A stretch of DNA of 46,297 bases from CAZGAH01 sp964523295 (GCA_964523295.1 CAZGAH010000032.1:1-46297); one strand, 5' to 3'; positions 26,108 to 36,290 are shown, counted from the stretch's first letter. The notes: generated by a model from the sequence alone, not told the origin. Numbers and translations: made by a program.

Positions 26108-26582
26108 GGTTCTCTCCCCTGCGCCGCGCTCGGGCGGCGGTATGCGTTCAATTTCCTTGCAGAGTACCCGGACAGGAGCCGCCATGCAGCCAATTGCGTC
26201 TACCCAGGTGTGGACAGGGCATAAATTTCCATTTTTTTATATCGTCCGTCGCTGCACGATACCAGCCATGGAGAAAATTACAACCAGTCCACACCTGTAT
26301 GGACTCCGGGGACTGCCTCCCGGCTGTGTTTCGTCTATCCTGCCTTCGTGAATACCCCGTTTTTTTTGTGGGTGGATCGCCCGACGGTCAGGCCGGGCGC
26401 GGACCGGGCCGGACGATTGGCGGCCGCGGGGACCTCGGGAGCGCGCCACGACGTGACGAGCGCAGCGTATGGACGGAGGCTCATGGTCCGGGCGCTCGGA
26501 AGGATTCTGCGTTTTGCATACACAGGCAGGCTGTCAAGGCATTGTGCAACCCTCTAGCCCTACGCAACGAAGGAGTCCGACC
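26108..26582. promoter_or_regulatory. Divergent control region of the envelope cluster
   Basis: 475 bases lie between two diverging genes. I see an inverted repeat CAGGTGTGGAC (26205-26215) / GTCCACACCTG (26287-26297), a possible paired operator, and no credible gene. No near-consensus promoter stands out. Confidence 0.4.
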
Positions 26583-27503
26583 ATGCAACGAATGTCCCGG
26601 AAAACCCTGCTCGCCCTGTTATTTGTCCTGGGGCTCATCGGACTGGTCATCGCCAACGGCATGAACGCGACGGTGATGGCCAGCAACAACAACCAGAAAT
26701 CGCTCGACTCGTCGCTGGAGAAGAGCAAGGCCGACGCGATGATCAACGATCTTGGCCCCGATAGCGCCAAAAGCAAGGGTAAGGGCAAGGGCAAGACGGC
26801 GGCGACGAAAAAGAAGGCCAAGAAGCCGGCCGAGTCCGCTGCCAGCGAGGATGTGGCCGCGGACGACCTGGACGGCGCGACCGCGAAGCTCAAGGCGGCG
26901 ATCGAGAAGGCCGAGAACGAGCGGCAGACCGCCAAAAAGGTGTCCGACGCGACCAAGGCGGACATCGCCAGATATAAGGACATCCTGGTAGCCATATACA
27001 AGCAGCGCGCCGAGGAGGCCCGGATAGCCTCGCTGCCGGACTCCGTGCTCATGTACGAGAACATCGTGAAGAAGGTGGAGACCGTGTCCCTGATTGCCGC
27101 GAAGGACAGCCTGGATCCCGCCGACGCGGACGCCCTGAACAAGCTGACGGATGCCGAGGACAAGCAGTTCAACGTGGTGCTGAAGAAGACCGACAAGAAC
27201 GCGCTCAACGCCGAACAGAAGGCCTTTTTGCGCGACCGCACCGGGGCTTTTTTCCAGGAAACGCTGCAATTCTTCATGAAGCTGGTCGAGCAGGCGCAGG
27301 GGCTGATCAATCAGCTGCGCAGCACGGGCACCAATCCCGGCGCGCTGGCGGCTGGCTGCGCCTCGGCCGTGAAGAGCGCGGCCTCGGGCGACGCCTCGGC
27401 CATGCCGGAGCTGCGCGCGGTGCAGACGCTGCTGTCGCTGTTTCAGATGTCCATCACCAACTGCAAGGACACGCTGGCGATCATCGGCCAGCTGACGCAG
27501 TAA
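26583..27503 (+). CDS. Membrane-anchored helical protein of unknown function
   Basis: A 306-residue protein. The ATG at 26583 follows GAAGGAG and replaces the longer frame from 26469. A hydrophobic segment at about 8-24 serves as signal or anchor. A Lys/Gly/Ala-rich stretch (about 63-81) follows, and then long charged helices to the end. The residues after the anchor are hydrophilic and probably periplasmic. It is the first gene of the TPR-CHAT cluster. No family is recognised. Confidence 0.6.
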   Translation: MQRMSRKTLLALLFVLGLIGLVIANGMNATVMASNNNQKSLDSSLEKSKADAMINDLGPDSAKSKGKGKGKTAATKKKAKKPAESAASEDVAADDLDGATAKLKAAIEKAENERQTAKKVSDATKADIARYKDILVAIYKQRAEEARIASLPDSVLMYENIVKKVETVSLIAAKDSLDPADADALNKLTDAEDKQFNVVLKKTDKNALNAEQKAFLRDRTGAFFQETLQFFMKLVEQAQGLINQLRSTGTNPGALAAGCASAVKSAASGDASAMPELRAVQTLLSLFQMSITNCKDTLAIIGQLTQ

Positions 27504-27510
27504 TCCGGCC

Positions 27511-27539
27511 ACGGCCCCGGGCGACGTGCCCGGGGCCGT
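27511..27539 (+). terminator. 12-bp GC hairpin between the first two cluster genes
   Basis: ACGGCCCCGGGC (27511-27522) pairs perfectly with GCCCGGGGCCGT (27528-27539) around a 5-base loop, 8 bases after the stop. There is no T tract. It may attenuate rather than end transcription, since the next gene starts 52 bases later. Confidence 0.5.
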
Positions 27540-27591
27540 ACTGCCCGGACGGCATCGCACTCGTCGTTCACGCTGCTCTCTGGAGACCATC

Positions 27592-30500
27592 ATGTCACGC
27601 ATTTCGACGCTGCTCTGCTTCACGCTGTTCCTGACATTGTGCTGCGCCACGGCACACGCCGGCGATCTGGAGGCCTTCAAGGCCGCCTACGCCCGCGCCT
27701 CCGAGGCGCACGAAAAGAAGGCCTATCCGCAGGCCCTGGACGAATGGAAGACCTGCGCCACGCTGCTGGAGGCCTTTGAGGAGAACGACAAGGTCGCGGC
27801 CATCAAGGAACTCGTGCTCCTGCGCCAGGGCGAATGTCTCATGCACGCGGCCGAGGCCGATCCGGCGGATGTCGCTTCGATCGACGCGGCCGTTGCCGCA
27901 TTCGAGGGTTTGCTCAAGCGCAAGAAGCTGTACAGCTTGAAAAAAGAGGAACTCAACGCGCAACTGGCCGTGGCGTTGAGCATGAAGGGCAACGCCAGCG
28001 CGCGCGCGGGCGACCTGGCCCGGGCGCGCAAGGCCGGACGTCAGGCGCAGACGCTGTGGTCGAAGATTCCGGCCGGGTCCCCCTACGAGGAGTATCGCGC
28101 GCGGACCAACAGCCTGCTGGGCAGAGTATTTCGCCAGACCACGGATTTCCGCGAGGCCGAGGCCGCGTTGCAGCAGGCCATTGCCTTGTGGGAGAAGTCC
28201 GGACAGGTCGAGGAAGGGCTGCGCGAGCGCAATCTGCTCTACGCGCTGCACCTGGACATGGGCAAGGTGCTCCAGGCCGAGGAGGAGCTTGGCAAGCTCT
28301 ACGCCGAGCTGAAAACCGGCGGACGCGAGCGGACGCCCCTGGCCGTGGAGTGTCTGACCAATCGCGGCGTGGCGGCGTTGTATCTGGGCGCCTACAACGA
28401 GGCTGACGACTATCTGGCCGCGGCCGAGGCCCTGGCCAGGGAGACGGCCGGCGTGTCCGGCGCGGAGGCCATTGCCAACAACCTCGGCATCCTGCGCTAC
28501 CGCCAGGGCCTGGCCTACGACGCCCTGGCCTGGTTCGACACGGCCGGCAAGGGGGCGGACGCGCTGGTCAAGGCGCGCAGCCTGTCCAACGCCGGCGCGG
28601 TCTATGGCAACCAGTACTTCGCCGAGCCGGACAATCAGGATCACTTCGCCAACAGCGAGAAAAAGCTGGGCGAGGCCATGACCCTGGCCCAGTCGATCGA
28701 GGACCTGCGCACCTGGCTGAGCGCCTCGGGCAACCTGGGGCGTCTGCACACCACGCGCGCGCGCGCCAGAAAGGACGACAAGGGGCAGGAGGATTGCGCC
28801 AAGGCTCAGGACATCATGGCGCCGGCCTGGGTCAAGGTCGCCGGAAAACAGGATCTGCTGCTCGAGACTGCCAGCCTGGCCCAGAACCTGGGCGACCTCC
28901 ATCTGCTCATGGCCGAGCGTTTCCCGGCCACGCCGGCCCATCCCTCCCTGTGCCAGAAGGGCGACCTGCGCGCCTGCGCGGCCGACTTCTTCCGCCAGGC
29001 CCTGGATGCCGCGTCGCGCATGGGGAACATGGAAGACCTGTGGTACGCGCACTACGGCCTGGCCCGCGCGTATCGGGCGGAAAAGAACCGGGGCAAGGCC
29101 GTGGAGGAGTACACCGCGGCCATCGCCATCGTCGAGTCCATGCGCGATCTGCTCACCGGCAGCGCTTCGGTCGGGTTTCTGCACGACAAACACATGGTCT
29201 ACACCGAGCTGATTGACCTGCTGCTCGAGACCTGGGCCGAGACGAAGGCGCCCAAGGAGAAGCAGCAGGCCGCGCTGCAAGCCCTGGAGGTTCTGGAAAA
29301 GAGCCGGCTCTCGGCCCTTAAGTCGATTTTCGAGCAGGCCCTGCCGGCCGAGCGGCAGCGCCTGGGCCAGGAACTGGCCGGCCTGCGCTTCCGCGAGGCC
29401 GTGCTGCGCCTGGACCCGAAGGGCAACGCCAAGGAGCTGGACGCGCTGAAAAAATCCGCTGCGGACCTGGAAAAGCGACTGGAACAGGGCGACACGCTGC
29501 TCCAGCGCCCCGGCCTGGCCCTGGCCGCCTGCCAGAAGCGGATCAGGCCGGACCAGGCCGTGCTGGAGTTCTACTACAACGACGCCATGATCTACGTCTG
29601 GAAGATCGACGGCGCCGGCGTCACCTTGTACGCGACGGAACGGACGATTGACGATGCGGGTGATCTAAGGGACTTCATGAACGAGTACGTTGAAAATTTT
29701 ACCAAAAACATCGTCGCCGAGCGCAATGAGCGGTCCGAACAACGCGTTATAAATACGCGGGACAACCTGAAAGGAATATATCAGAAGCTTTTTGTGGAAA
29801 CAGGGTTGCAGCTCGATCCCGGGTACACGCGGCTGACGATCATCAGCTACCGCCGGTTGAGCGTGGTTCCTTTCGCGGCCCTGCTTACGGACGCAACGAC
29901 CGGCGCGGTGCTGGGCGGGAGCTATGACATCGACACGCTCGTTTCTCTGCAGCAGTTGCTCCAGACGAATGCGATTGCGGAGAAGTCCTTATACGCCATC
30001 GGCAATCCGGAGATGCCGCCCGGTATCAAGTCCGGGGCTGAAACGCGCGGGGACGGTGGCGTTGATCCCGATCGGCCTCATGCTGTCGAAGGCGCTTGGA
30101 TATGACGAGGTGGTCGGGTTTGGCATGATCTACCTCGGCGCGGAGCTGATCATGCGATACACATGGATCCTGATCGTGTTCGGTTTNNNNNNNNNNTTAA
30201 TTGCTGGCCTGAAACGCGGGGGGACAGAGGGGTCGATCGCGATCGGCACCGCATCAATACCGAACTCCTGCGGGGCGACGGCGACGGGAATTTCCCGCAA
30301 CTGGTCGACGCCGGCAAGGAGGTGCAGGGCATCGGGGAGCTGTTTTCGTCGCGCGAACTCGAGTCGAGCACCATCGTCGATCAGCCCGTGCAGCTCAGGC
30401 GCGTGCTCGACGACCTCTCCGGCAAGCCGTTCAGCTACGTGCATTTCGCCACGCACGGCAAGCTGCTGAGCAGCGAGCCGCTGCTGTCTTTTCTGGCTCT

Positions 30501-30900
30501 GTCGGCGGATCCGCAGGCCGAGGACCCGGCCTTGCGCACGGGCTATCTCACGGTCAAGACCATCCGGGAGCGGCTGTTCGGCAAGCTCACGGACACGCGG
30601 CTCTGCGTGCTCTCCTGCTGCCAGACCGCGCTGATCGGCAAGATGGACGGCATGGAGTACGCCTCGCTGGCCAGCGCCTTTCAGTCTACGGGCGCACAGA
30701 CCATCCTGGCCACGCTCTGGGAGGTGCCCTCGGCCGAGACCGCCGCGTTGATCCGGACGTTTTACGAGCGCCTGTTCGCCGAGGACAATCCCGGGCGCAG
30801 TTATGCCAAGGCCCTGCGCGCGGCGCAGGAAACCATTCGCGCGGACAAGCCCGACCCGTTCTTTTGGGCTGCGTTCATCATCATCGGACCTGGAAACTGA
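27592..30900 (+). CDS. Secreted TPR-CHAT (caspase-like) protein, interrupted by the assembly gap
   Basis: The start is ATG 27592 after CTGGAGA. The signal peptide is MSRISTLLCFTLFLTLCCATAHA. Residues of about 25-600 are TPR-type helical repeats. The CHAT protease domain follows. After the gap, HFATHG supplies the catalytic His (codon 30454-30456) and LSCCQT the catalytic Cys (second Cys, codon 30619-30621). Both residues are present, so peptidase activity is plausible. The frame is open up to a stop at 30103-30105, but the bases from about 30035 to the Ns look foreign to the gene. After the Ns the same frame resumes and runs to 30900. I read this as one gene with a mis-assembled junction, not a real split. 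A signal peptide on a CHAT protein points to a periplasmic role. Confidence 0.75.
30035..30196. other. Suspect contig end plus 10-N assembly gap
   Basis: Ns fill 30187-30196. From about 30035 to 30186 the best reading is a hydrophobic frame (LKRAGTVALIPIGLMLSKALG, then GFGMIYLGAE). It resembles a membrane transporter and not a CHAT domain. The sequence just after the gap (CTGAAACGCGGGGGGACAG, 30208-30226) resembles that at about 30036 (CTGAAACGCGCGGGGACGG), so a false overlap may have been used in the assembly. Confidence 0.6.
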
Positions 30901-30910
30901 GGAGGAAAAC

Positions 30911-31708
30911 ATGACACACGCATCGAAGGAGCATCCCGGAGTCGACGGCAACATCGGATGGTTGCGACGGTCGAGAACGCTGCTGGCGCGCGCAACGGGC
31001 GCAATGCTCATCCTGGCCGCGGCGCTGACCTGCCCGGCGTCCGGCCTGGCCGCGGACTGCGAGGAGGCGTACAAGGATCTGAAAACCATCGAAGGCAACG
31101 AGGTCGAGCTTCTGGCCCGCGTGGGCAAGTATCCCGACTGCGCCAAGCTGCACGTCAAGCTGGCCGACGTCTACTTTGGCAAACAGACGTGGTCGGACGC
31201 CCGCAAATACTACGAGCTGGGTCAGAAGCAGTACCCGGACAGCAAGTACATCCAGAATCAGCTCTACGAGGTGGCCAAGCACGCGCCCGTCCAGCTGGAC
31301 GGGACGACAAAGCTCGACCTGGCCGGCGAAGTCTCCAGACGCGGTCTGGGCGGCACGCGCAAGCTGCCGACCATCGCCATGGAGGTCCACTTCGGCTCGG
31401 GCAGCGCAGCCATCGCCCCGGCCGACGCGCAGGTACTGGACGGCTTCGCCGAGACGGTCAAGAACGGTTTCTCCAACTTTTCGTTCGAGATTCAGGGCTT
31501 CACCGACGCCCAGGGCGGCGAGAAGGAAAACCTGGCCCTGTCGGAGCGGCGGGCCGCGGCCGTGCGTGAGTATCTGATCAAGAAGCACAGCCTGGACGGG
31601 TCCAGACTCACGGCCAAGGGCTATGGCGCCGCGCAACCCCTGGCCTCGAACGAGACCGACGAAGGCCGGGCCAAAAACCGGCGGGTGCAGTTCCAGGGCA
31701 AGCAATAG
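30911..31708 (+). CDS. OmpA-family peptidoglycan-binding protein
   Basis: A 265-residue protein. The ATG at 30911 sits behind GAGGAGGAAAAC. A long N-region leads to a hydrophobic signal at about 28-41, with probable cleavage near GLAADC. Residues 50-120 contain a TPR-like segment (LHVKLADVYFGKQTWSDARKYYELG). The C-terminal OmpA domain (about 155-262) starts with MEVHFGSGSAAIAPADAQVLDGF and carries the GFTDAQGG...NLALSERRAAAVREYL motif with the peptidoglycan-binding Asp and Arg. It would tie the cluster to the cell wall. It begins 10 bases after the CHAT gene stop, so it is in the same operon. Confidence 0.85.
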   Translation: MTHASKEHPGVDGNIGWLRRSRTLLARATGAMLILAAALTCPASGLAADCEEAYKDLKTIEGNEVELLARVGKYPDCAKLHVKLADVYFGKQTWSDARKYYELGQKQYPDSKYIQNQLYEVAKHAPVQLDGTTKLDLAGEVSRRGLGGTRKLPTIAMEVHFGSGSAAIAPADAQVLDGFAETVKNGFSNFSFEIQGFTDAQGGEKENLALSERRAAAVREYLIKKHSLDGSRLTAKGYGAAQPLASNETDEGRAKNRRVQFQGKQ

Positions 31709-31738
31709 TCACGCCGCAACAACAGGAGACGATCGAAC

Positions 31739-33181
31739 ATGGTTTCACACGCACACTGCGTATTCACCCTGCTCCTGGCCGGGCTGCTGTCCGTGGGCCT
31801 TGTCGGCGGAACGACACGGACGGCCGAGGCCGGGGGCAAGACCATCGTGGTCTCGGCCGAGGGTCTGGCCGATCCGAACGCCGAGACCTACCAGCGCGAC
31901 AAGGGGCTCATGCTCGAGGATCTGCGCCGCGACGCCAGAAAGCAGGTCATCGAGAAGGCTGTGGGCACCTTTGTGGACTCCTCCACGCTGACTCAGAACT
32001 ACGCGCTCGTCAGCGACCGCGTGCTCACGAAATCGCAGGGGCTGATCAAGAGCGTCATCAAGGAGACACCGCCCTGGGTGGGAGAGGACGGCTTCGCGCA
32101 CATCATGCTCAAGGCCGAGGTCTACGTCGACGACGTGCGTAGCGCCTTGCAGGAAATGTCGCGCACGGAGAAGGTCTCCCTGATCAAGGAGCACGGCAAC
32201 CCCAAGGTCTCGGTGTCCATCCTGGTCATGGACGCCGAACGCGACAGCGGCACCCGGCCCGTACGCTCGGACGTGGCCGAGAACATCGTCAAGGAGCGGA
32301 TCAAGGGCTTCGGCTACCGGGTCTGGTCCGAGGAGCACGCCAGCACGCTCAAGACCGAGATGATGGTCAAGAGCAGCATGGAAGGCCAGACCGACGCCAC
32401 GCTCTCCGTGCAGCAGAGCAAGGCCGCGGATTTCGCCATCAGCGGCGAGGCCAAGTTCAAAAAGATATCCCAGACCCTGCAACCGGCGAACATCCAGATT
32501 ACCAAATACACCTTGACCTCCTGGACCGTGAAGTGCGTGGACACGCATACGGGCGAGGAGATTCTCTATAACAACCAGATTCCCAAGGGAAAGGCCTGGG
32601 CCTCGGAGGACGAGGCTATCGAGGCCATCGGCCGGTTGATCGGGGAGCAGTTCTCCAAGGACTTCTTTACGGAGCACCTGCAGGCGCCGTCCAAGACGTT
32701 TCAGCTTCAGGTGATAGGGCTGCCCAGCTACGACCTGGGCCAGCTGCTTAAGAAGGAGTTCATCGGCCTGCGCCCGGTGCTGAACATCGATTTCCGCGAC
32801 TTCGACAAGAGCGGACTCTCCCTCTACGAGGTCGATTTCGCGGGCTCGGGCGAGAACTTCAACCAGCTGCTCGACTCCACGGTGCTCGCGCCGCTGAACC
32901 AGAAGCTGGGCGGCACGTCGTTTTCGCTGGAGTCGGCGCACGGGAATGTGGTCCGCGTGGCCTTCCGTTCCGACCTCGATGCCGCGGAGCTGACGCGCAA
33001 GCTCAATGCCGCGCCGCCGGCGTCCTTTGCCACGGCCTCGCCCGAGCGCCTCAAGGAGGTGGTCAAGAGCGAGGAAACCCTCAAGAAAGTGGCCGAGGTC
33101 GCCCCCGATGCGGCCAAAAAACTGGAAAGCGACGGCATTCTCGACGCCGGGCAGGGCAAGGACGCCGTCAAGAGCTTTTGA
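31739..33181 (+). CDS. Secreted protein with FlgT/LPP20-like N-terminal region
   Basis: A 480-residue protein. The ATG at 31739 follows AGGAGA. A signal peptide covers about 1-31 (ending GGTTRTAEAG). The segment LADPNAETYQRDKGLMLEDLRRDARKQVIEKAVGTFVDSST recalls FlgT/LPP20-type periplasmic proteins, in which a conserved helix converts to a beta sheet. The rest is a mixed alpha/beta protein with no catalytic motif that I recognise. It sits 30 bases after the OmpA-family gene in the CHAT operon, so a structural part of an envelope assembly is plausible. Confidence 0.6.
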   Translation: MVSHAHCVFTLLLAGLLSVGLVGGTTRTAEAGGKTIVVSAEGLADPNAETYQRDKGLMLEDLRRDARKQVIEKAVGTFVDSSTLTQNYALVSDRVLTKSQGLIKSVIKETPPWVGEDGFAHIMLKAEVYVDDVRSALQEMSRTEKVSLIKEHGNPKVSVSILVMDAERDSGTRPVRSDVAENIVKERIKGFGYRVWSEEHASTLKTEMMVKSSMEGQTDATLSVQQSKAADFAISGEAKFKKISQTLQPANIQITKYTLTSWTVKCVDTHTGEEILYNNQIPKGKAWASEDEAIEAIGRLIGEQFSKDFFTEHLQAPSKTFQLQVIGLPSYDLGQLLKKEFIGLRPVLNIDFRDFDKSGLSLYEVDFAGSGENFNQLLDSTVLAPLNQKLGGTSFSLESAHGNVVRVAFRSDLDAAELTRKLNAAPPASFATASPERLKEVVKSEETLKKVAEVAPDAAKKLESDGILDAGQGKDAVKSF

Positions 33182-33219
33182 ACGACAACCGGGCCACCGG
33201 CCCGTGACAGGAGAAAGTC

Positions 33220-33966
33220 ATGCTGAACGTCTCGCGTACCGCTGCCGTCGTGCTGCTCGTGCTTCTGCTCGGCGTCTGCGCCGGACATGCCGGTAACACC
33301 AGGCTGATGAGCGTAAAAATGGCGCAGCAGGACCTTAAACGCAATCTCGTCGAGTCCGTGGTCGGCGTCAAGGTCAAAAGCGAAGGTGCCTTCGGCTTGA
33401 CCGAGAACGCCAATTATCAGGTCGATTCGAAGAGCGCGGCCATGATCAAGGGCGTCGTCGTGGACGAGTGCGTCTACGACCAGGAAAAGGATGTCGCCAT
33501 GTGTACCGGGCACATCGACCTGGACACCGTCGGGAACGTCGTCGGCGAGCGCGTGAACTATAAAGGCGTCACCGTGCAGAATGTCGGCTTCGGCACCATG
33601 ACCGAAAGCTCGCGACCGGGCCTGCGCGCGCTGCGCGCCGCGCTGCTCAGCGCCTATGACGAGCTGTCCACGCTGCTGGTGGGCGAAAAAATCGTCTCGC
33701 AGAGCAGCGCCGAGAACTATATCCTGACGCAGGACTCCAACCGCTCCAAGGCCTGCGCCGCGATCTACGGCGCGATCATCCCCAAACAGTCCGCCAAATT
33801 CGGCAAAAAGGGCTTCGGCTGGGAATCGGACGGCGACGCGTGGGTGATCCTCCAGCTCGACGTACGCAAGGTGCGCGACATCCTGGGCAATACGCTGAAA
33901 TACACGGGAGAGAACATCGTCGAGGTCGAAGGCATGGGCTCGATAAGCGACGACCTCAACGGCTGA
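33220..33966 (+). CDS. Secreted protein of unknown function, last gene of the CHAT cluster
   Basis: A 248-residue protein. The ATG at 33220 follows AGGAGA. It has a signal peptide of about 24 residues ending AGHAG. The mature part begins MAQQDLKRNLVESVVGVKVKS and resembles the opening of the upstream 480-residue protein (repeat of an N-terminal helix followed by a long strand region). Two Cys (DECVYDQEKDVAMC) may form a disulfide. No known family was identified. It closes the operon, followed by a strong hairpin. Confidence 0.55.
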   Translation: MLNVSRTAAVVLLVLLLGVCAGHAGNTRLMSVKMAQQDLKRNLVESVVGVKVKSEGAFGLTENANYQVDSKSAAMIKGVVVDECVYDQEKDVAMCTGHIDLDTVGNVVGERVNYKGVTVQNVGFGTMTESSRPGLRALRAALLSAYDELSTLLVGEKIVSQSSAENYILTQDSNRSKACAAIYGAIIPKQSAKFGKKGFGWESDGDAWVILQLDVRKVRDILGNTLKYTGENIVEVEGMGSISDDLNG

Positions 33967-33990
33967 TCCGGGCCGGAACGGTGATCGAAT

Positions 33991-34027
33991 ACAGGCCTCC
34001 CTGGTATTGAATCCCAGGGAGGCCTGT
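33991..34027 (+). terminator. Terminator-like hairpin after the CHAT cluster
   Basis: ACAGGCCTCCCTGG (33991-34004) and CCAGGGAGGCCTGT (34014-34027) form a perfect 14-bp stem with a 9-base loop, 24 bases after the last stop of the operon. There is no T run, but its position and strength fit a transcript end. Confidence 0.7.
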
Positions 34028-34074
34028 GCGCACGTGAAAATCATGGCACACGCGGACACTGATCCGGGGCGCCA

Positions 34075-34197
34075 GCGCGTCCGCATTCACTGGACACCTG
34101 CCCGATCCTGGGGCATGAAAATGAAAGCGGAGCAGGCCGGGACAGGCGAAAGCGGCCGAGTCGCTCGTGATCAGCGACCTTGAATTGTCAGGGGAGT
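34075..34197 (+). repeat. Repeat copy A of the DsrE-gene leader
   Basis: Ungapped match to 45906-46028, at about 106 of 123 bases by eye (for example CGCATTCACTGGACACCTG in both). Copy B is the leader of the DsrE-like gene, whereas copy A is followed by IS sequence. Bases 33967-34254 otherwise hold no gene. Confidence 0.75.
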
Positions 34198-34254
34198 GTA
34201 AGGGAAAAATCCAATATAACGATGTACGTAGCTATATAGTAGAACATAATAGAC

Positions 34255-35282
34255 TACCTAATTAGCCACCATCGTAAGCCAACTTGACAGCAGCTCCTGC
34301 GGGAGGATAGCTAGGACGCAGGAGGCTTAGAAAATGTCTAGCTATTATATCCAGTTTCAAAAAGGCATGAGTGAACCACAGTTTGACGTTTTTTACGGGA
34401 CCAAGGTCAAATGCTGGGCTGCCCTTGTTGAATTGCGCTGGCCCAATGGCTTCGAGTGCCCAAACTGTGGGGGCGTAAATACTGCATCGTTGGACCGCGA
34501 AAACTTTTCCAATGTGCGCGGTGCAGGCGTCAAACCTCCGTGTCTGCCGGCACGATTTTCGCTTCGACAAAACTGCCGCTGAAGACTTGGTTTAGGGCGA
34601 TGTACCATCTCGGCCTGGGAAAACGCGGCATTTCGAGCATTGAACTTGCGCGTCGTTTGGGAGTTAGCCAGACGACAGCATGGAACATTTCTCATAAATT
34701 CATGCAGGTTATGCTTGAGCGTGAGAACAAAAAACCGCTACATGGTCGCGTTGAAATGGATGACGCGTATCTGGGTGGCAAGAGTTCGGGCAAAAAGCGA
34801 GGGCGTGGCGCGTCCGGCAAGACACCCTTTGTTGCAGCAGTCGAAATCACGGATGATAACCGTCCTATCCACATGAAGCTTGTCAGAGTCAAGGGCTTCA
34901 ACAAGAAAGAGATCAAAAGGTTCTCCGAAAAACTCTTGTCCAAAGATGTAATTGCCGTAACAGACGGACTTCCTTGTTTTACAGGCGTGAAAGAAGCTGG
35001 ATGCAAGCATGAGCCTCACATTACAACCGGAAAAAAGCATGTTCAAAATACCATATTCAAATGGGTGAATACGTCATTGGGCAACATCAAAGGGGCATTA
35101 CTGGCAACACATAAGAAGATCAGCCAAAAACATGTGCCAAGGTACCTGGCTTCCTTCGCATATCGACATAATCGGCGTTTCGACCTCGCTTCCATAATGA
35201 TCCGATTACCGTGGGTTGCACTTCGAACTCCACCCATGCCTTACCGGCTCCTAAAGTTGGCTGAGGATTGTGGCTAATCAGG
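34255..35282 (+). mobile_element. IS1595-type (ISXO2-like) insertion sequence
   Basis: The left inverted repeat at 34255-34296 (TACCTAATTAGCC...) matches, in reverse complement, a right end at 35254-35282 (25 of 29 bases) that overlaps the transposase stop. It matches better a further end at 36563-36604 (38 of 42 bases). A span of 1,028 bp fits the family. I see no clear 8-bp target duplication for either pairing. Confidence 0.75.
34334..35277 (+). pseudogene. IS1595-type transposase, frameshifted
   Basis: The N-terminal part (MSSYYIQFQKGMSEPQFDVFYG...FECPNCGG) is in one frame to about 34468. The continuation (RKYCIVGPRKLFQCARCRR... to LLKLAEDCG) is in the -1 frame. Together they give the family's N-terminal zinc ribbon (CPNC...CARC) and the ISXO2-like transposase domain with acidic motifs in RVEMDDAYLGGKSSG and VTDGLPCF. 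The shift falls in the G run 34469-34473; one more G would restore CPNCGGRKYC. It may be an inactivating mutation, a homopolymer sequencing error or, less likely, programmed frameshifting. The stop lies inside the right inverted repeat. Confidence 0.8.
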
Positions 35283-35367
35283 ATAGGCTATGCCTTTTGT
35301 TCTCTACGTTTGCTATTTGTCAGCTCCTTGACACTTGTCTATAATAATTCCAGACAAGGAGCTTGTT

Positions 35368-36290
35368 ATGGCTACAAAATATGTTGTCAGGCTTTCGGAA
35401 GAGGAACGACGTGAATTGAAATTATTTGTTGGCAAGGGCCAGAAAGCGGCATATAAAGTTAAGCATGCCAATATATTACTCACCGTCGACGTCGACGGAC
35501 CTGACTGGACAGATGAGAAGGCTCATTCGGCATACCATTGCTATCTTACGACGATTGAGAACATCCACAGACGGTTTGTTGAACACGGGCTCACCGCCGT
35601 GATTGAACGCAAGAAACAGCGCGAACCGTCACGGAAAAGGAAGCTTGACAGAGAGAGCGAGGCGAAACTTGTTGCGGTTGCTTGCAGCCAGCCTCCTGAA
35701 GGGCGTTCAAGCTGGACCCTTGAACTATCGGCCAATAAACTCGTATTCCTAAAAGTGGTTGACTCCATATGTCCGCAAGCCGTACGTAAGGCACTAAAAA
35801 AAACGAAATTAAGCCACATTTACGCCAAAGTTAGGTGATTCCGCCTGAGGCAAACGGTGATTTTGTCGCTCCAATGGAAGATGCACTTGATATTTACAAA
35901 AAGCAATATGACCATAATTGTCCGGTTTCCTGCATGAACGAGCAACCTATCAAGCTTGTAAAAGAGACTCATAAACCAATCCCTGCGCAACCAGACACAC
36001 ATAAACGTCATGATTATGAAAATGAACGACGCGGCACAGCGGCTTGATTTATTTTTACAGACGTATTGGCTGTCTGGTAAAAGGCACACATAAAGAAGCA
36101 AAGAACAGCTGTTGATTTGGCAAACGAGACAAGAAGGCTCCTTGAGAAACATTACCCGCAAGGAAAGAGGGTTATTATCGTCTATGGCAATTTAAGCGCG
36201 CATTAGATAGGCTCTCTCTGTAAGGTTTTTTTTAGAAATGGCGAGACATTTGCGAAAAAGACTGAAAATACGTTATCTCCAAAGCATATA
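35368..36290 (+). pseudogene. Decayed IS630-type transposase
   Basis: MATKYVVRLSEEERRELK...RKRKLDRESEAKLVAVACSQPPEGRSSWTL (35368-35838) is a typical IS630 first half with its helix-turn-helix. The second half continues in other frames. From 35838 there is a stretch with CMNEQPIKLVKET, where NEQP is the family's catalytic DEQP. From about 36092 there is RTAVDLANETRRLLEKHYP...NLSAH followed by a stop, then fragments of ARHLRKRLKIRYL near 36240. With several frameshifts and stops it is dead. It lies between two IS1595-type right ends, so it is a separate, older insertion. Confidence 0.8.

Noticed and set aside
30103..30170. Two separate CHAT-cluster genes (859 and 245 residues)
   Set aside because: The second part has no start or ribosome site, is in the same frame, and supplies the missing catalytic half; the N gap and foreign stretch explain the break.
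34456..34480. Programmed frameshift in the IS1595-type transposase
   Set aside because: No classical slippery heptamer with a downstream stem was clear, and a simple lost G explains it; left as mutation or error.
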